A stretch of 64,000 bases of DNA from Affinundibacterium seohonense (GTDB lineage Bacteria; Pseudomonadota; Gammaproteobacteria; Burkholderiales; Burkholderiaceae_D). The notes beneath the pieces were generated by a model, which ran no database searches, was not told the origin of the DNA, and was given only the letters and a program-made list of their open reading frames with translations. The position numbers were made by a program, and so were the translations under genes. The stretch is from NCBI RefSeq assembly GCF_014284305.1, contig NZ_JACOFW010000019.1:35391-99390 (forward strand), in the 5' to 3' direction. Below, piece by piece: positions 22,261 to 32,195 of the stretch. The number at the start of each line of letters is the position of its first letter. The first letter of the stretch is position 1.

Positions 22261-22929
22261 TTATTTCTTGTCTGTAGTTACAGCAACTTTCGTATCAGGC
22301 GCTCCACCTAATGCATCTAACTTTATTTGCACCAGTTGCTTACCAACGTGTTTTTCACCCATTTTATCCAAGGCGCTCTTATAGGTTTCTCGAGCTTCCT
22401 TCAGCTTGTCCTGGGCAACCAAAACATCGGCCTTACGATCCAAAACATCGGCATCAAACTCAGCGGGGAACTCTCCGCCGAGGACTTTTAATGCTTCATC
22501 ATAATTTTTCTCATCCAAGAGAATTGATGTAAGACGCAATTTTGCCAATGCTTTAAATTCCTTGGTATAACCATGCTCCACAACCCAATTTAATTGCACT
22601 TTTGCAGTTTTTAAGTCACTTGCGTCAAATGCCGTCTTTGCTGCCGCTAAAGCCGCCATACTTGCATAGGAGGTGCCTGCAAATTTTGTTACTAAATTGG
22701 CTGTCGCACCTTGCACCTTTGCGTTGTCTTTCAATCCTGCGGCACGTTGTACCTCATCATAAATTGCCGAAGCCTGAGAGGACTGACCATGCTGATAATT
22801 TGTCCACGCAGTCCAACCAGCGAAGCTAGATAATGCCGCGATAAGCAACCACGTTACCAAGTTACCGTATTGTTTCCACCACGCTTTGAGGGTGTCTATT
22901 TGTTCTTGCTCTTCGAGATCGTATGCCAT
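22261..22929 (-). CDS. YfgM-family ancillary SecYEG/periplasmic chaperone protein
   Basis: 222 residues of the YfgM (tetratricopeptide, DUF2133-type) family. A short cytoplasmic N terminus (DLEEQEQIDTLKAWWKQYG) precedes one transmembrane segment (~22-42), and the periplasmic remainder contains TPR-like helices. In E. coli YfgM pairs with PpiD at the translocon and in chaperoning of exported proteins. Consistently, a ppiD gene is also in this window (45111-47033). Between hisS and bamB with gaps of a few bases. Confidence 0.9.
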   Translation of the reverse strand: MAYDLEEQEQIDTLKAWWKQYGNLVTWLLIAALSSFAGWTAWTNYQHGQSSQASAIYDEVQRAAGLKDNAKVQGATANLVTKFAGTSYASMAALAAAKTAFDASDLKTAKVQLNWVVEHGYTKEFKALAKLRLTSILLDEKNYDEALKVLGGEFPAEFDADVLDRKADVLVAQDKLKEARETYKSALDKMGEKHVGKQLVQIKLDALGGAPDTKVAVTTDKK

Positions 22930-22935
22930 TTTTTA

Positions 22936-24297
22936 TTAATGATGAATGTGAATATGATTAGGATTATCGCACTGGGATTCGTCGTGATCAGTACCTACGA
23001 TTTGATCGACCAAATAATCAACGGCGGTATCGAAAGGAACGCTGATTTGATTATTCGCAAAATCGTCTGAACGCATGGACTTGACGGTGACTGTCTCAGC
23101 TGCAGCTTCATCTTCGCCAATAATGACAGCAAATGCAGCTCCGCTAGCATCCGCCTTCTTCATTTGCGATTTAAAACTACCGATTCCCGTAGCAGATGCG
23201 CAATGTAACACAACATCTAAGCCTGCATCACGTAAACGCTCTCCCAAAACGAAAGATTGCATCTGTGCTTGCTCGCCTTGATGTACTAAATAAACATCGC
23301 AACCATTCGCAAACTCAGCGTCGCCATTAAGTTTCATTAACTCCAGCAAGCGCTCAACGCCCATTGCGAATCCACAAGCCGGCGTCGACTTACCGCCAAA
23401 AATCGTAAACAAAGCATCGTAGCGACCACCAGCACAAACCGTGCCTTGCGCCCCCAACTCGTCGGTAACCCACTCAAACACCGTACGATTATAGTAATCC
23501 ATACCGCGCACCAATCTTGGATTGATCGTGAATGGGATACTATTGTGACGCAATATTTTTTGCACGCCTTCAAAATGTGCCTTGGATTCTTCACCCAAGA
23601 AATCCAATAACTTTGGTGCATTATTCACTAAGTCTTGCATCGCAGGGTTTTTCGTATCAAGAATACGCAAAGGATTTGAATACAAGCGACGCTGCGCTTC
23701 TGCGTCTAATTGCTCTTTGTGCCGCTCAAAATACGCGATTAATTCTGCGCGATGTTGATTGCGTTCCACAGCATCACCAATCGAATTCAATTCCAAACGC
23801 ACATTGGAAAGACCAAGATCATCCCACAAGCGCTGACACATGGCGATTAATTCGGCATCAATATCAGGTCCCGAAAAACCTAGAGCCTCCGCGCCAACTT
23901 GGTGGAATTGACGATAACGACCACGTTGCGGTTTTTCATGACGGAACATAGGGCCGTTATACCAAACGCGCTTTGGTCCTTCATAGGTGATATTGTGCTC
24001 TATAGCAGCACGTACAATTCCCGCTGTATTCTCGGGTCGCAAAGTAAGTTTGTCGCCGTTCATAGCGTCTTCAAAAGAATACATTTCTTTTTCAACGATG
24101 TCGGTCACAGCACCCAAACCCCGCGCAAACAATGGTGTCGCCTCGACAATGGGCGTACGCATTTGCTGAAAGCCGTAGCTCTTCAATACTGACTGAACAG
24201 TATTTTCAAACAATTCCCAAAGCGCAGCTTGCTCAGGAAGAATGTCATTCATCCCCTTGATACCGCTGATCTTTTCTATTTTTTTATCTTCGGACAT
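22936..24297 (-). CDS. hisS: Histidyl-tRNA synthetase
   Basis: 453 residues. Class II synthetase that charges tRNA-His. Start [21 protein letters not shown] is typical. Motif 2 [19 protein letters not shown] (~114-132) and the His-binding [15 protein letters not shown] (~262) and CAGGRYD segments are intact. The anticodon-binding domain covers ~335-430. It is ~25 residues longer than E. coli HisS because of a tail ending HIHIHH, with Asp, Cys and more His just before. Six bases upstream of the YfgM gene, in the ispG-hisS-yfgM order. Confidence 0.96.
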   Translation of the reverse strand: MSEDKKIEKISGIKGMNDILPEQAALWELFENTVQSVLKSYGFQQMRTPIVEATPLFARGLGAVTDIVEKEMYSFEDAMNGDKLTLRPENTAGIVRAAIEHNITYEGPKRVWYNGPMFRHEKPQRGRYRQFHQVGAEALGFSGPDIDAELIAMCQRLWDDLGLSNVRLELNSIGDAVERNQHRAELIAYFERHKEQLDAEAQRRLYSNPLRILDTKNPAMQDLVNNAPKLLDFLGEESKAHFEGVQKILRHNSIPFTINPRLVRGMDYYNRTVFEWVTDELGAQGTVCAGGRYDALFTIFGGKSTPACGFAMGVERLLELMKLNGDAEFANGCDVYLVHQGEQAQMQSFVLGERLRDAGLDVVLHCASATGIGSFKSQMKKADASGAAFAVIIGEDEAAAETVTVKSMRSDDFANNQISVPFDTAVDYLVDQIVGTDHDESQCDNPNHIHIHH

Positions 24298-24362
24298 GCA
24301 CTTGATTCCACTTTATTTTCAACTAAATTACAATTAAATTTCTATTACTCTTCGTTAAAGTC

Positions 24363-25631
24363 TCAAACGGTTGGCGAGTAGTGCGTCTGCACATAATCAA
24401 GCACAATTTTTTGAAAATCTTGCGCGATATTCTCACCACGTAAAGTCATTGCCTTCACACCGTCAATGAAGACAGGTGCCGCTGGTGACTCACCTGTACC
24501 TGGCAAACTAATACCTATGTGTGCATGTTTTGATTCACCTGGACCATTCACAATACAGCCCATCACCGCAACATTCATACCCTCAACCCCTGGATATTCT
24601 GTTTTCCAAACAGGCATCTGCTCACGCAAAAACGATTGAATATCGTCCGCCAATTCTTGAAATACGGTCGAAGTGGTACGCCCACAACCCGGACAAGCAA
24701 TCACCATAGGCATAAATTTGCGCAAACCCATCGTCTGCAATATTTCTTGGGCTACAAACACTTCCTTACAACGATCACCACCTGGTTCTGGTGTTAGAGA
24801 AATACGAATCGTATCGCCAATTCCCTCTTGCAATAACACAGACAATGCCGCTGTTGATGCAACAATGCCTTTACTGCCCATACCAGCCTCAGTCAAACCC
24901 AAATGCAAGGGATAATCACAATGTTTACTGATTTCACGGTACACAGAAATCAAATCCTGCACCCCAGACACTTTGCACGACAAAATAATCTGATCTCCAG
25001 GCAAGCCCAATTCTTCCGCTCGGCGCGCACTCTCTATTGCCGAAGTAATCAAGGCCTGATACATGACTGTTTGGGCACTCAATGGAACAGAACGTTGAGA
25101 ATTCTCATCCATAATCCGTGCTAATAAAGCTTGATCCAAGCTGCCCCAATTTACACCTATTCGTACCGGCTTCTGATGTAAACACGCCATCTCGATCATC
25201 TGTGCAAATTGCGTGTCGCGCTTTGCGCCTTGACCAACATTGCCAGGATTAATTCTGTATTTCGACAAGGCTTGCGCACACTCGGGGAAATCTTTCAACA
25301 AAGTGTGCCCGTTGTAATGAAAATCGCCAACCAAAGGCACATCAATCCCCATACGATCCAGTTGCTCGCGAATTACTGGTACGGCCTGTGCCGCTTCCGC
25401 GTTATTTACGGTGATACGCACCAACTCTGAACCAGCTCGAGCTAACTCTTTAATTTGAATCGCAGTACCGATGGCATCAGCCGTATCCGTATTTGTCATT
25501 GATTGAATCACGACAGGCGCGCTACCACCAACCACGACGACCCGATCTTGGTAGCGAATCTGCACTGCACGCGACTCTCGTCGTACACCAGCACCACAGG
25601 AAATTTCTTTGAGATCAACCAGCATAGTCAT
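24363..25631 (-). CDS. ispG: 4-hydroxy-3-methylbut-2-enyl diphosphate synthase
   Basis: 422 residues. Iron-sulfur enzyme of the MEP isoprenoid pathway, reducing MEcPP to HMBPP. TIM-barrel N-terminal part with [11 protein letters not shown] (~39-49) and the 4Fe-4S C-terminal part with CPGCGRT and CIVNGPGES, giving the three cluster cysteines. The ATG overlaps the rodZ stop by 4 bases (ATGA). An inner ATG two codons on would give a nearly identical product. The rodZ-ispG-hisS order is conserved in proteobacteria. Confidence 0.96.
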   Translation of the reverse strand: MTMLVDLKEISCGAGVRRESRAVQIRYQDRVVVVGGSAPVVIQSMTNTDTADAIGTAIQIKELARAGSELVRITVNNAEAAQAVPVIREQLDRMGIDVPLVGDFHYNGHTLLKDFPECAQALSKYRINPGNVGQGAKRDTQFAQMIEMACLHQKPVRIGVNWGSLDQALLARIMDENSQRSVPLSAQTVMYQALITSAIESARRAEELGLPGDQIILSCKVSGVQDLISVYREISKHCDYPLHLGLTEAGMGSKGIVASTAALSVLLQEGIGDTIRISLTPEPGGDRCKEVFVAQEILQTMGLRKFMPMVIACPGCGRTTSTVFQELADDIQSFLREQMPVWKTEYPGVEGMNVAVMGCIVNGPGESKHAHIGISLPGTGESPAAPVFIDGVKAMTLRGENIAQDFQKIVLDYVQTHYSPTV

Positions 25632-26653
25632 TTCACGACAAGATTAGCGACATTATTTCCGCGCTCTGACGCCAATGTCATTGGCGTTCCACGCAAAATT
25701 GCGTCAACACCTGCGGCATTTCCAAGCTTCACATAAAGAGCTTGCTTCACACTGAATGATTCTTCACTGCCTGCTTTCGCCAGATGCGAGCTCAGGATCG
25801 TGCCAGACTCAGTCTTCACCTGCACCCAAGAATCTTGGCGAAATTTCAGCACAAATAATTCGCTCAATGGCGGCAAATTCACTGGCGCTGCTGTATTACC
25901 TTTAGGCTCTACTGCTGCGACTGTTGAAATCACGCTTGAATCAACCACGGGCGGAGTCGCCTCTACCGGCTTTGAAGTTGCAACTTCACTTACTGCGGGC
26001 ATTGACGGCAAGACTTCAGCCACTGGCGACGAAACAGGCACAGCACTCAAAGAGACCGCCGGCTGACTCGATGACACCGTAGTATGTTGTGCGTCATTGT
26101 CTGGCGTATTTAATACCGCAGCAGATTCAGCCACAACAACATCTTTTTTATCAAAGATCGCTCGAAAATTTTTACCAAACTCACTAGTCTGTAAAACCAA
26201 AAAAATCAAAACGACAACAACCAAAAACACCGCGCCAATAATGTAGCGTCGATTATTATCATGCTGACCAAGTAATGACAGTCGAGACTCGACAAATGGC
26301 GTAGACAAAGCTGGACGCAATGAGCTTTCCAATTGCACCGGCATCACATCTTGCGGAAGTGATGAAACCAAACTATCGGAATCAATTTTCAATAATTTCG
26401 CATAGGCACGAACAAAACCGCGGACAATCACCATCTTTGGCAAAGCAGCGAAATTATCCGATTCCAATGCCACAATTTGCGCTTGCGAAAGCTTCAACTG
26501 ATCAGCCACAAACTGCACAGTCCACTTCTTACTCTGACGACTCGCTGATAGTTGCTCACCCGCCGTCTTTACCCCAAGCACATCTTTGACATTATTCAAT
26601 TCTTGATTACCGTCAATTGGATCTGCTACAGAAGTTTGCATCACATCATTCAT
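25628..26653 (-). CDS. rodZ: Cytoskeletal protein RodZ (HTH, TM, DUF4115)
   Basis: 341 residues from the ATG at 26651-26653, supported by AAGGTG seven bases upstream; the frame extends further upstream inside the pilW gene but without family similarity. RodZ links MreB to the membrane and keeps rod shape. N-terminal cro/C1-type HTH (~30-95; [33 protein letters not shown]), transmembrane segment (~150-172), a Pro/Ser/Val-rich periplasmic linker and the C-terminal DUF4115 beta domain (~255-341; [14 protein letters not shown]). It overlaps the pilW stop by 8 bases. Confidence 0.9.
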   Translation of the reverse strand: MNDVMQTSVADPIDGNQELNNVKDVLGVKTAGEQLSASRQSKKWTVQFVADQLKLSQAQIVALESDNFAALPKMVIVRGFVRAYAKLLKIDSDSLVSSLPQDVMPVQLESSLRPALSTPFVESRLSLLGQHDNNRRYIIGAVFLVVVVLIFLVLQTSEFGKNFRAIFDKKDVVVAESAAVLNTPDNDAQHTTVSSSQPAVSLSAVPVSSPVAEVLPSMPAVSEVATSKPVEATPPVVDSSVISTVAAVEPKGNTAAPVNLPPLSELFVLKFRQDSWVQVKTESGTILSSHLAKAGSEESFSVKQALYVKLGNAAGVDAILRGTPMTLASERGNNVANLVVK

Positions 26654-27443
26654 TAAAAGCACCTTTTTGAAACAAAGCAAACTCCCTCGAATTTGGGTGT
26701 CGGCGACGCAACTGAGTCCCGAGGCCATTCACCGAAGCTTGATCACCTAACTTATGGTCAATTTTTATTGCTATCCACAACACATCGGCAGCAAAGATTT
26801 CTTCTTTCAACACACGTTGAATATATGGCCTCGCTTTTTCAAACTGCGCCTTGTCGTAATACACTTTAGCCAAATTGGCGTTAACAGACGGATTATTCGG
26901 CTGCTCCTGAAATCCCATCAAGAAGTACTTCTCGGCGTTTGCAATATCTTTCATGCGCAGGCTACAAACACCAGCACTCAACATTGCCTTGATCGGCGTT
27001 GGATAACTACGATCAGAAAGAATACGATCATAAAGTGGCAAGGCCTGTTTTTCACGGCCGTTCTGACACAAAAACCAAGCGTAATTATTTCTAATCTCGG
27101 AGTTACTTGAATCCAATTTCAAGGCATGCAAGAAATTTTCTTCTGCACGCTGTGGATCACTCATTTCCATTTGTATCAATGCACGAAGGCTATATGCATC
27201 AGCAAATTGTGGCGACAAAGAAATGACGTTTCTGATCTCTTCCAAGGCCAATTTAAACTGTCCCTCTTTGAAGTAATCAACAGCGAGCTGCATACGAATT
27301 GAAACACGGCGTTGAATATCTGGATTTCCAGCAACCGTCTTTTCATCATCCATCGAATTGGAAGATTTTAAGCTAGAGCAAGCCGACAATAACATCGCAC
27401 AAAAAGTAATAATCAGTACAAAAGTCGACTTGTAAAATCGCAT
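26646..27443 (-). CDS. pilW: Type IV pilus biogenesis/stability lipoprotein PilW (PilF)
   Basis: 265 residues. Lipobox LLSAC near Cys22 marks an outer-membrane lipoprotein. About six TPR units follow (for example AVDYFKEGQFKLALEEIRNV and PQRAEENFLHALKLDSSNS). PilW/PilF pilotins guide secretin PilQ oligomerisation in the outer membrane, so this points to type IV pili encoded elsewhere. The start overlaps the rlmN stop by one base (TAATG), which is the standard rlmN-pilW-rodZ arrangement. Confidence 0.92.
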   Translation of the reverse strand: MRFYKSTFVLIITFCAMLLSACSSLKSSNSMDDEKTVAGNPDIQRRVSIRMQLAVDYFKEGQFKLALEEIRNVISLSPQFADAYSLRALIQMEMSDPQRAEENFLHALKLDSSNSEIRNNYAWFLCQNGREKQALPLYDRILSDRSYPTPIKAMLSAGVCSLRMKDIANAEKYFLMGFQEQPNNPSVNANLAKVYYDKAQFEKARPYIQRVLKEEIFAADVLWIAIKIDHKLGDQASVNGLGTQLRRRHPNSREFALFQKGAFNE

Positions 27444-28597
27444 TATTTTATCTCCGTAATTTTGCCAAAATTGGGACCAAATTTCTTCTGATACTCCGAC
27501 ATTTGCTGCATACGCTCCTGCACCCGCGTTCTATCTTGCACCTCACCAGCCAATTGACCGCAGGCCGCATCAATATCATCACCGCGCGTTTTACGCACAG
27601 TCGTGACAATACCAGCGTCCATTAAAATTTGTGCGAACAATTTAATTCGTACGTTGGATGATCGTTTTAATCCAGACTCTGGAAATGGATTAAACGGAAT
27701 CAAATTAAATTTGCACGGAACCGTTTTCACCAAAGCGACCAGTTCTCGTGCATGCTGATCGGTGTCATTGACACCATCCAACATACAATATTCGAAGGTG
27801 ATGAAGTCGCGTGGAGCGAACTCCAAATAACGACGACAGGCATCCATCAATTCATGCAAAGGATATTTTTTATTCAGGGGAACTAGGCCATCGCGCAATT
27901 GATCGTTCGACGCATGCAGCGAAACTGCCATCGCCACGGGACATTCTTTAGACAACTTATCAATCATCGGCACGACGCCACTGGTTGACAAAGTCACACG
28001 ACGACGTGACAAGCCATAGGCATTATCATCCAGCATCAATTTCAATGCGGTGACAGTTGGCTCAAAATTCAATAGCGGCTCACCCATCCCCATCATCACA
28101 ACGTTGGTGATTTGGCGCTCACCTTTGGGGCCAGGCTCTATACCCTTGGTACGGCGCAGTTCAAATTCAGCCATCCACAATTGGCCGATGATTTCACCTA
28201 CGCTTAAATTACGATTAAATCCTTGTTTGCCGGTAGAACAAAAACGGCAATTGACTGCGCAGCCCGCTTGCGTAGAAATACACAAGGTGCCACGATTTTC
28301 TTCTGGAATGAATACGGTTTCAACCGCATTTCCATTGCCGACATCGACGAGCCACTTACGGGTTCCATCAGTCGACGTGTGATCGCTTATCACTGCTGGC
28401 GCGGAAATATGCGCACGACCAGCTAACTTCTCTCGCAAAGATTTTGCCAGATCGGTCATTTCATCAAAATTGCTAGCGCCGAATTGATGTATCCAGCGCT
28501 GCAATTGTTTTGCGCGAAACGGCTTCTCACCCAGCTCGCCGCAATATGCCACGAGCTGTGCAGGATCAAAATCCAATAAGTTGGTGAGTGCCGTCAT
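27443..28597 (-). CDS. rlmN: Dual-specificity RNA methyltransferase RlmN
   Basis: 384 residues. Radical-SAM enzyme that methylates C2 of A2503 in 23S rRNA and of A37 in some tRNAs. The 4Fe-4S motif CX3CX2C is at C113, C117 and C120 ([10 protein letters not shown]), and the methyl-carrying cysteine is expected in the C-terminal AACGQL segment. GMGEPLLNF is the SAM-contact motif. First of the rlmN-pilW-rodZ-ispG run; separated from ndk by about 100 bases. Confidence 0.96.
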   Translation of the reverse strand: MTALTNLLDFDPAQLVAYCGELGEKPFRAKQLQRWIHQFGASNFDEMTDLAKSLREKLAGRAHISAPAVISDHTSTDGTRKWLVDVGNGNAVETVFIPEENRGTLCISTQAGCAVNCRFCSTGKQGFNRNLSVGEIIGQLWMAEFELRRTKGIEPGPKGERQITNVVMMGMGEPLLNFEPTVTALKLMLDDNAYGLSRRRVTLSTSGVVPMIDKLSKECPVAMAVSLHASNDQLRDGLVPLNKKYPLHELMDACRRYLEFAPRDFITFEYCMLDGVNDTDQHARELVALVKTVPCKFNLIPFNPFPESGLKRSSNVRIKLFAQILMDAGIVTTVRKTRGDDIDAACGQLAGEVQDRTRVQERMQQMSEYQKKFGPNFGKITEIK

Positions 28598-28700
28598 TTA
28601 AATCTTCTCAATTAAATCTTCGCAGATAAATTTTTCTCGCGCCTGAGGCTAGCGCCCCAGTTAAAACGAATAATTACAAATACATTTACTTCAGTACAGA

Positions 28701-29126
28701 TTAACGTGAATACACGTTCAATGCTGGGAAGAAGTAAGCGATTTCATTGGCAGCTGTTTCAGCAGCATCAGAACCATGAACTGCGTTTGCATCGATAGAT
28801 TCAGCGAAATCAGCGCGGATTGTGCCTTTTTCTGCTTTCTTAGGATCCGTTGCGCCCATCAAATCACGATTTGTCAAAATCGCGTTTTCGCCTTCTAATA
28901 CTTGTACGAAAACTGGACCAGAGATCATGAAATCGACCAAATCTTTGAAGAATGGACGTGCAGCGTGCACAGCGTAGAAACCTTCTGCTTCAGCACGGGA
29001 CAATTGTGTCAAGCGAGCTGCAACAACTTTCAAGCCAGCGCCTTCAAAGCGACTTACGATTTGACCGATAACGTTTTTTGCAACTGCGTCAGGTTTGATG
29101 ATTGATAATGTACGTTCGATAGCCAT
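28701..29126 (-). CDS. ndk: Nucleoside diphosphate kinase
   Basis: 141 residues, the standard length. Transfers the gamma-phosphate of ATP to other (d)NDPs through a phospho-histidine. Active-site NAVHGSDA places the catalytic His near residue 117; [12 protein letters not shown] at the N terminus and [19 protein letters not shown] [17 protein letters not shown] are the nucleotide-binding segments. Beginning of the conserved minus-strand block. Confidence 0.97.
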   Translation of the reverse strand: MAIERTLSIIKPDAVAKNVIGQIVSRFEGAGLKVVAARLTQLSRAEAEGFYAVHAARPFFKDLVDFMISGPVFVQVLEGENAILTNRDLMGATDPKKAEKGTIRADFAESIDANAVHGSDAAETAANEIAYFFPALNVYSR

Positions 29127-29419
29127 CTAAAAACTCCAATAAAAAGAAAGGGTTAAGACAAAATTTCAAGAATTCATCTAACCTTAGATTTTAGCACGAA
29201 ACCACTTCAGCTAGGAAACATGTCTAATTTCTATTTCCATGAATTTTTTCTTAAAAGTGCAGAACAGCTGTCAGTACATTGCCAATACAAACACGAAAGT
29301 AATCAAGAAAACAATCAATTGACACGAAAATTTTAATTGAAGCCACTCTAGAGTACCGCAGACATGGTACAGACTAACGGCAACTGTTAGACTTCGCTCT
29401 TCGTCCAGCATTCAGAAAA

Positions 29420-30817
29420 ATGAGCAATCACATGACGCAAACTGCAAAACGCTTTTCCGATCTACCACTGAGCCCCGCTTTGATCAGCAATCTCGAAAGT
29501 TTGGCATATGTAGAAATGACAGAAATTCAAGCAAGCAGCATCCCTGTCATGCTGGAACATCGCGATTTAATTGCGCAAGCAAAAACCGGCAGCGGCAAAA
29601 CAGCGGCCTTTGGAATCGGCATTTTAAGCAAGTTAAATCCCAGTTATTTTGCCACGCAGGCACTGGTAGTTTGTCCGACGCGAGAATTGGCAGATCAGGT
29701 ATCCAATGAGTTACGCCGCTTAGCACGCGCCACACCCAACGTAAAAATACTGACTTTGTGCGGAGGTGCTCCCATGCGTCCGCAAATCGCCTCGCTAGAG
29801 CATGGTGCACACATTGTGGTTGGCACCCCGGGTCGCTTACTCGACCACATAGGTCGAAGCAGCATCAATCTCGCAACGGTGCAGACCTTAGTACTTGACG
29901 AAGCCGATCGTATGGTCGACATGGGCTTTTTTGAAGACATCGTCGGCATCGTTGCAGCCTGTTCCCCACGCCGCCAGACACTACTATTTTCCGCAACGTA
30001 TCCAAATGACATGCGTCATGCCACGTCTAGTTTTCTCCGTGACCCAGTTGAAGTCAAAGTCGAAAGCCAACACGCCAGTCAACAAATTGAACAATTTTTC
30101 TTCGAAGTTAGCGCTGACAACAGAAACGCAGCTGTCAGCCAATTGCTCTTCCATTATCAGCCAATTTCGACAATCGCATTTTGCAACACCAAAATTCATT
30201 GCGATGAACTCGCCGAAGAATTACAACAGCAAGGCATCACCGCCCTCGCCCTACATGGCGACATGGAGCAACGAGATCGCGACGAAATTTTGGTGCTATT
30301 TGCCAATCAAAGTTGCTCGGTACTCGTTGCCACTGATGTAGCAGCACGTGGCATCGACATTCAATCTCTGGGGGCAGTGATTAACGTTGACGTCTCAAAA
30401 GATACGGAAGTACATATTCATCGTATAGGCCGAACCGGTCGCGCGGGCGAACGTGGTTTAGCGTTGACGCTTGCTGCGCCAAATGAAAAAAAATGGGTAC
30501 GTCTGATTGAAGAATATCAAAACCAAAGTGTAAGCTGGAAATTTTTAAGCGAGCTAAGCCTCAATCGAACAGAGTTAATCGCACCGAAAATCAGCATTTG
30601 CATTGCCGGCGGCAAAAAGGATAAATTACGCCCCGGCGATATTCTTGGCGCGTTAACAGGCGATGTTGGTGTTAGCAAAAATCAAGTTGGGAAAATTAAT
30701 GTCTTTGAATTCATGTCCTACGTCGCAGTCGATCGCGATATCGCCGAACAGGTCTTAAACAAGCTTGGTCGCTGCAATATTAAAGGCCGACAATTTAAAA
30801 TTCGCGAAATTACCTAA
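29420..30817 (+). CDS. dbpA: ATP-dependent RNA helicase DbpA
   Basis: 465 residues. DEAD-box helicase specific for hairpin 92 of 23S rRNA, acting in 50S assembly. Q motif near 33-42, Walker A AQAKTGSGKT (~52-61), DEAD at ~158, SAT, and the C-terminal helicase motifs ATDVAARGIDI and HRIGRTGRAG. The C-terminal domain from ~385 (ISICIAGGKKDKLRPGDILG, then IGLI-type RNA-binding fold) is the DbpA RRM-like domain, which separates it from RhlE/SrmB paralogues. The leader is 293 bases from ndk, divergently arranged. Confidence 0.94.
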   Translation: MSNHMTQTAKRFSDLPLSPALISNLESLAYVEMTEIQASSIPVMLEHRDLIAQAKTGSGKTAAFGIGILSKLNPSYFATQALVVCPTRELADQVSNELRRLARATPNVKILTLCGGAPMRPQIASLEHGAHIVVGTPGRLLDHIGRSSINLATVQTLVLDEADRMVDMGFFEDIVGIVAACSPRRQTLLFSATYPNDMRHATSSFLRDPVEVKVESQHASQQIEQFFFEVSADNRNAAVSQLLFHYQPISTIAFCNTKIHCDELAEELQQQGITALALHGDMEQRDRDEILVLFANQSCSVLVATDVAARGIDIQSLGAVINVDVSKDTEVHIHRIGRTGRAGERGLALTLAAPNEKKWVRLIEEYQNQSVSWKFLSELSLNRTELIAPKISICIAGGKKDKLRPGDILGALTGDVGVSKNQVGKINVFEFMSYVAVDRDIAEQVLNKLGRCNIKGRQFKIREIT

Positions 30818-30878
30818 ACACAAGATTGAATCAAAATTACCCTCGAAGTATTGACCAGACATACAAAGATCTTACGTT

Positions 30879-31514
30879 ATGACACGAATTTTAATTGCAG
30901 ACGATCACACCATCATGCGCGAAGGATTAAAGCGTATCTTAGAGGGCATAGACGATATTCAGGTGATCGGCGAAGCAATCGATGGCCACGACACCATCAC
31001 TAAAGTACGATCAGAGGAGTTTGATGTATTGCTGTTAGATCTATCGATGCCGGGTCGCAGCGGCGTGGACTTAATCCACCAGATCAAAGAGGAATTTCCA
31101 AAGCTGCCGATTTTAATTCTCACGATGCATGAGGAAGAACAATACGCAGTACGCGCTATCCGGGCTGGTGCGAACGGTTATCTGACTAAAGAAAGTGCCG
31201 GAACTCAGTTGGTTACTGCGCTCAGAAAAGTTGCATCAGGTCGACCATATATCAGCATGGAGGTCGCCGAGCAATTAGCGATGTCAGCAATGCCTTCTGC
31301 GAACAACGACCAAACCCACAGTGCACTTTCTGATCGCGAATTTGAAGTCTTTTGCCATCTAGCCAAAGGCAAATCGATTACCGAAATTGGGGAAATGCTG
31401 CATCTAAGTGTGAAAACGGTCAGTACTCACAAAACACGAATTATGCAAAAAATGGCGCTGCAATCGATCTCCGAGTTAGTGCAATACGCGATGACTCATC
31501 ACTTACTCAAATGA
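30879..31514 (+). CDS. LuxR/NarL-family response regulator
   Basis: 211 residues. Receiver domain with acidic pair D8-D9, phospho-acceptor D54 (LLLDLSMPGRSG), T82 and K104. The C-terminal LuxR-type HTH (~145-205) has ALSDREFEVFCHLAKGKS and LHLSVKTVSTHKTRIMQKM. It is a DNA-binding output protein of a two-component system. The best partner nearby is the HisKA_3 kinase at 34217-36184, because NarL-type regulators pair with that kinase class. A near-palindrome TAGGAATATTCCTA lies ~90 bases downstream and may be a target. Confidence 0.9.
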   Translation: MTRILIADDHTIMREGLKRILEGIDDIQVIGEAIDGHDTITKVRSEEFDVLLLDLSMPGRSGVDLIHQIKEEFPKLPILILTMHEEEQYAVRAIRAGANGYLTKESAGTQLVTALRKVASGRPYISMEVAEQLAMSAMPSANNDQTHSALSDREFEVFCHLAKGKSITEIGEMLHLSVKTVSTHKTRIMQKMALQSISELVQYAMTHHLLK

Positions 31515-31546
31515 CCCGCTGTGCAACGTACCGTACATTGCACCAT

Positions 31547-31583
31547 GGGGGATAAGTCGATAAATCCCCCTTCTCTATCCCCC
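31547..31583. promoter_or_regulatory. GGGGGAT/ATCCCCC hairpin with duplicated 3' arm
   Basis: GGGGGAT (31547-31553) can pair with ATCCCCC at 31564-31570 (10-base loop) or with a second copy at 31577-31583. It sits 33 bases after the response regulator stop. The first hairpin is followed by TTCTCT, a weak U-tract, so it may be a terminator; the duplicated arm allows two exclusive folds. Confidence 0.4.
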
Positions 31584-31601
31584 TTCCAAATATTTGCCGG
31601 C

Positions 31602-31615
31602 TAGGAATATTCCTA
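31602..31615. promoter_or_regulatory. 14-bp palindrome TAGGAATATTCCTA, possible response regulator site
   Basis: Perfect palindrome in the space between the two response regulator genes. It has the layout TAGGA-N4-TCCTA, close to the published NreC operator pattern TAGGG-N4-CCCTA for a LuxR-type regulator of oxygen-sensing systems. Its centre is 54 bases from the FNR box centre. Assignment to the adjacent LuxR-type regulator is inference. Confidence 0.45.
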
Positions 31616-31655
31616 CAATCCCTTGGCAAAGTCCCACACTGTAAATCAGCGAACA

Positions 31656-31669
31656 CTGATATAAATCAA
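31656..31669 (+). promoter_or_regulatory. FNR-type box CTGATATAAATCAA
   Basis: Matches the FNR consensus TTGAT-N4-ATCAA in 9 of 10 positions. It lies 65 bases before the ATG at 31734 of the receiver-only regulator. A CATAAT hexamer at 31683-31688 would put the box near -32, which is not the classical -41.5 activation position, so the direction of control is open. Confidence 0.7.
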
Positions 31670-31733
31670 ACGTCAACTTCTCCATAATGGACACATGCAA
31701 ATAACGCTAGTCCATTCAAAGAATACACGTGCC

Positions 31734-32108
31734 ATGAATTTGTTTATCGTCGAAGATTCTCTTTTAATTCAAAATCGCTTAGTGCGATTTATTGAAGAGT
31801 TGCCAGATGTCAGCATCGTTGGCATTAGCCCCGACATCGGGAGCGCCTACGAAAAAATTCTTAATGCGCATGCAGATGCCATGATTCTTGACATTCAGCT
31901 CAGTGACGGCAATGGCTTAGTCTTACTAAAAAAAATCAAAAATACCCATCCTGAAATTCGTGTAGTTGTCTTGACCAATCACTCGAGTGAAGCAAATCGT
32001 ATGCAAGCACTCAGAGCTGGGGCTGACAGCTTTCTCGACAAGTCCACAGATTTTGAACAGATACCCAACCTTCTGCATCGATGGCAAGGTACTGGGACAG
32101 CTCATTGA
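31734..32108 (+). CDS. Single-domain response regulator (receiver only)
   Basis: 124 residues from the ATG at 31734 (MNLFIVEDSLL); an in-frame ATG at 31695 would add 13 residues that are not part of the receiver fold. Complete receiver: E7-D8, phospho-acceptor D53 (MILDIQLSDGNG), T81 and K103 (SFLDKSTDF). There is no output domain, so it may act through protein contacts or as a phosphate sink. It sits between a LuxR-type regulator and an FNR-family gene and has an FNR-type box upstream, suggesting oxygen-linked expression. Confidence 0.85.
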   Translation: MNLFIVEDSLLIQNRLVRFIEELPDVSIVGISPDIGSAYEKILNAHADAMILDIQLSDGNGLVLLKKIKNTHPEIRVVVLTNHSSEANRMQALRAGADSFLDKSTDFEQIPNLLHRWQGTGTAH

Positions 32109-32195
32109 TCTAGAAATCATCAGCAACGACATTCGCAACACGCAAAAAAATCCAAGTTAAACAGCATTCAAATTCAATATAAAAGAGAGTCAATC

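Noticed and set aside
29895..30341. 148-codon open frame inside dbpA
   Set aside because: Same strand, other frame as the DEAD-box helicase, which is intact over its whole length.
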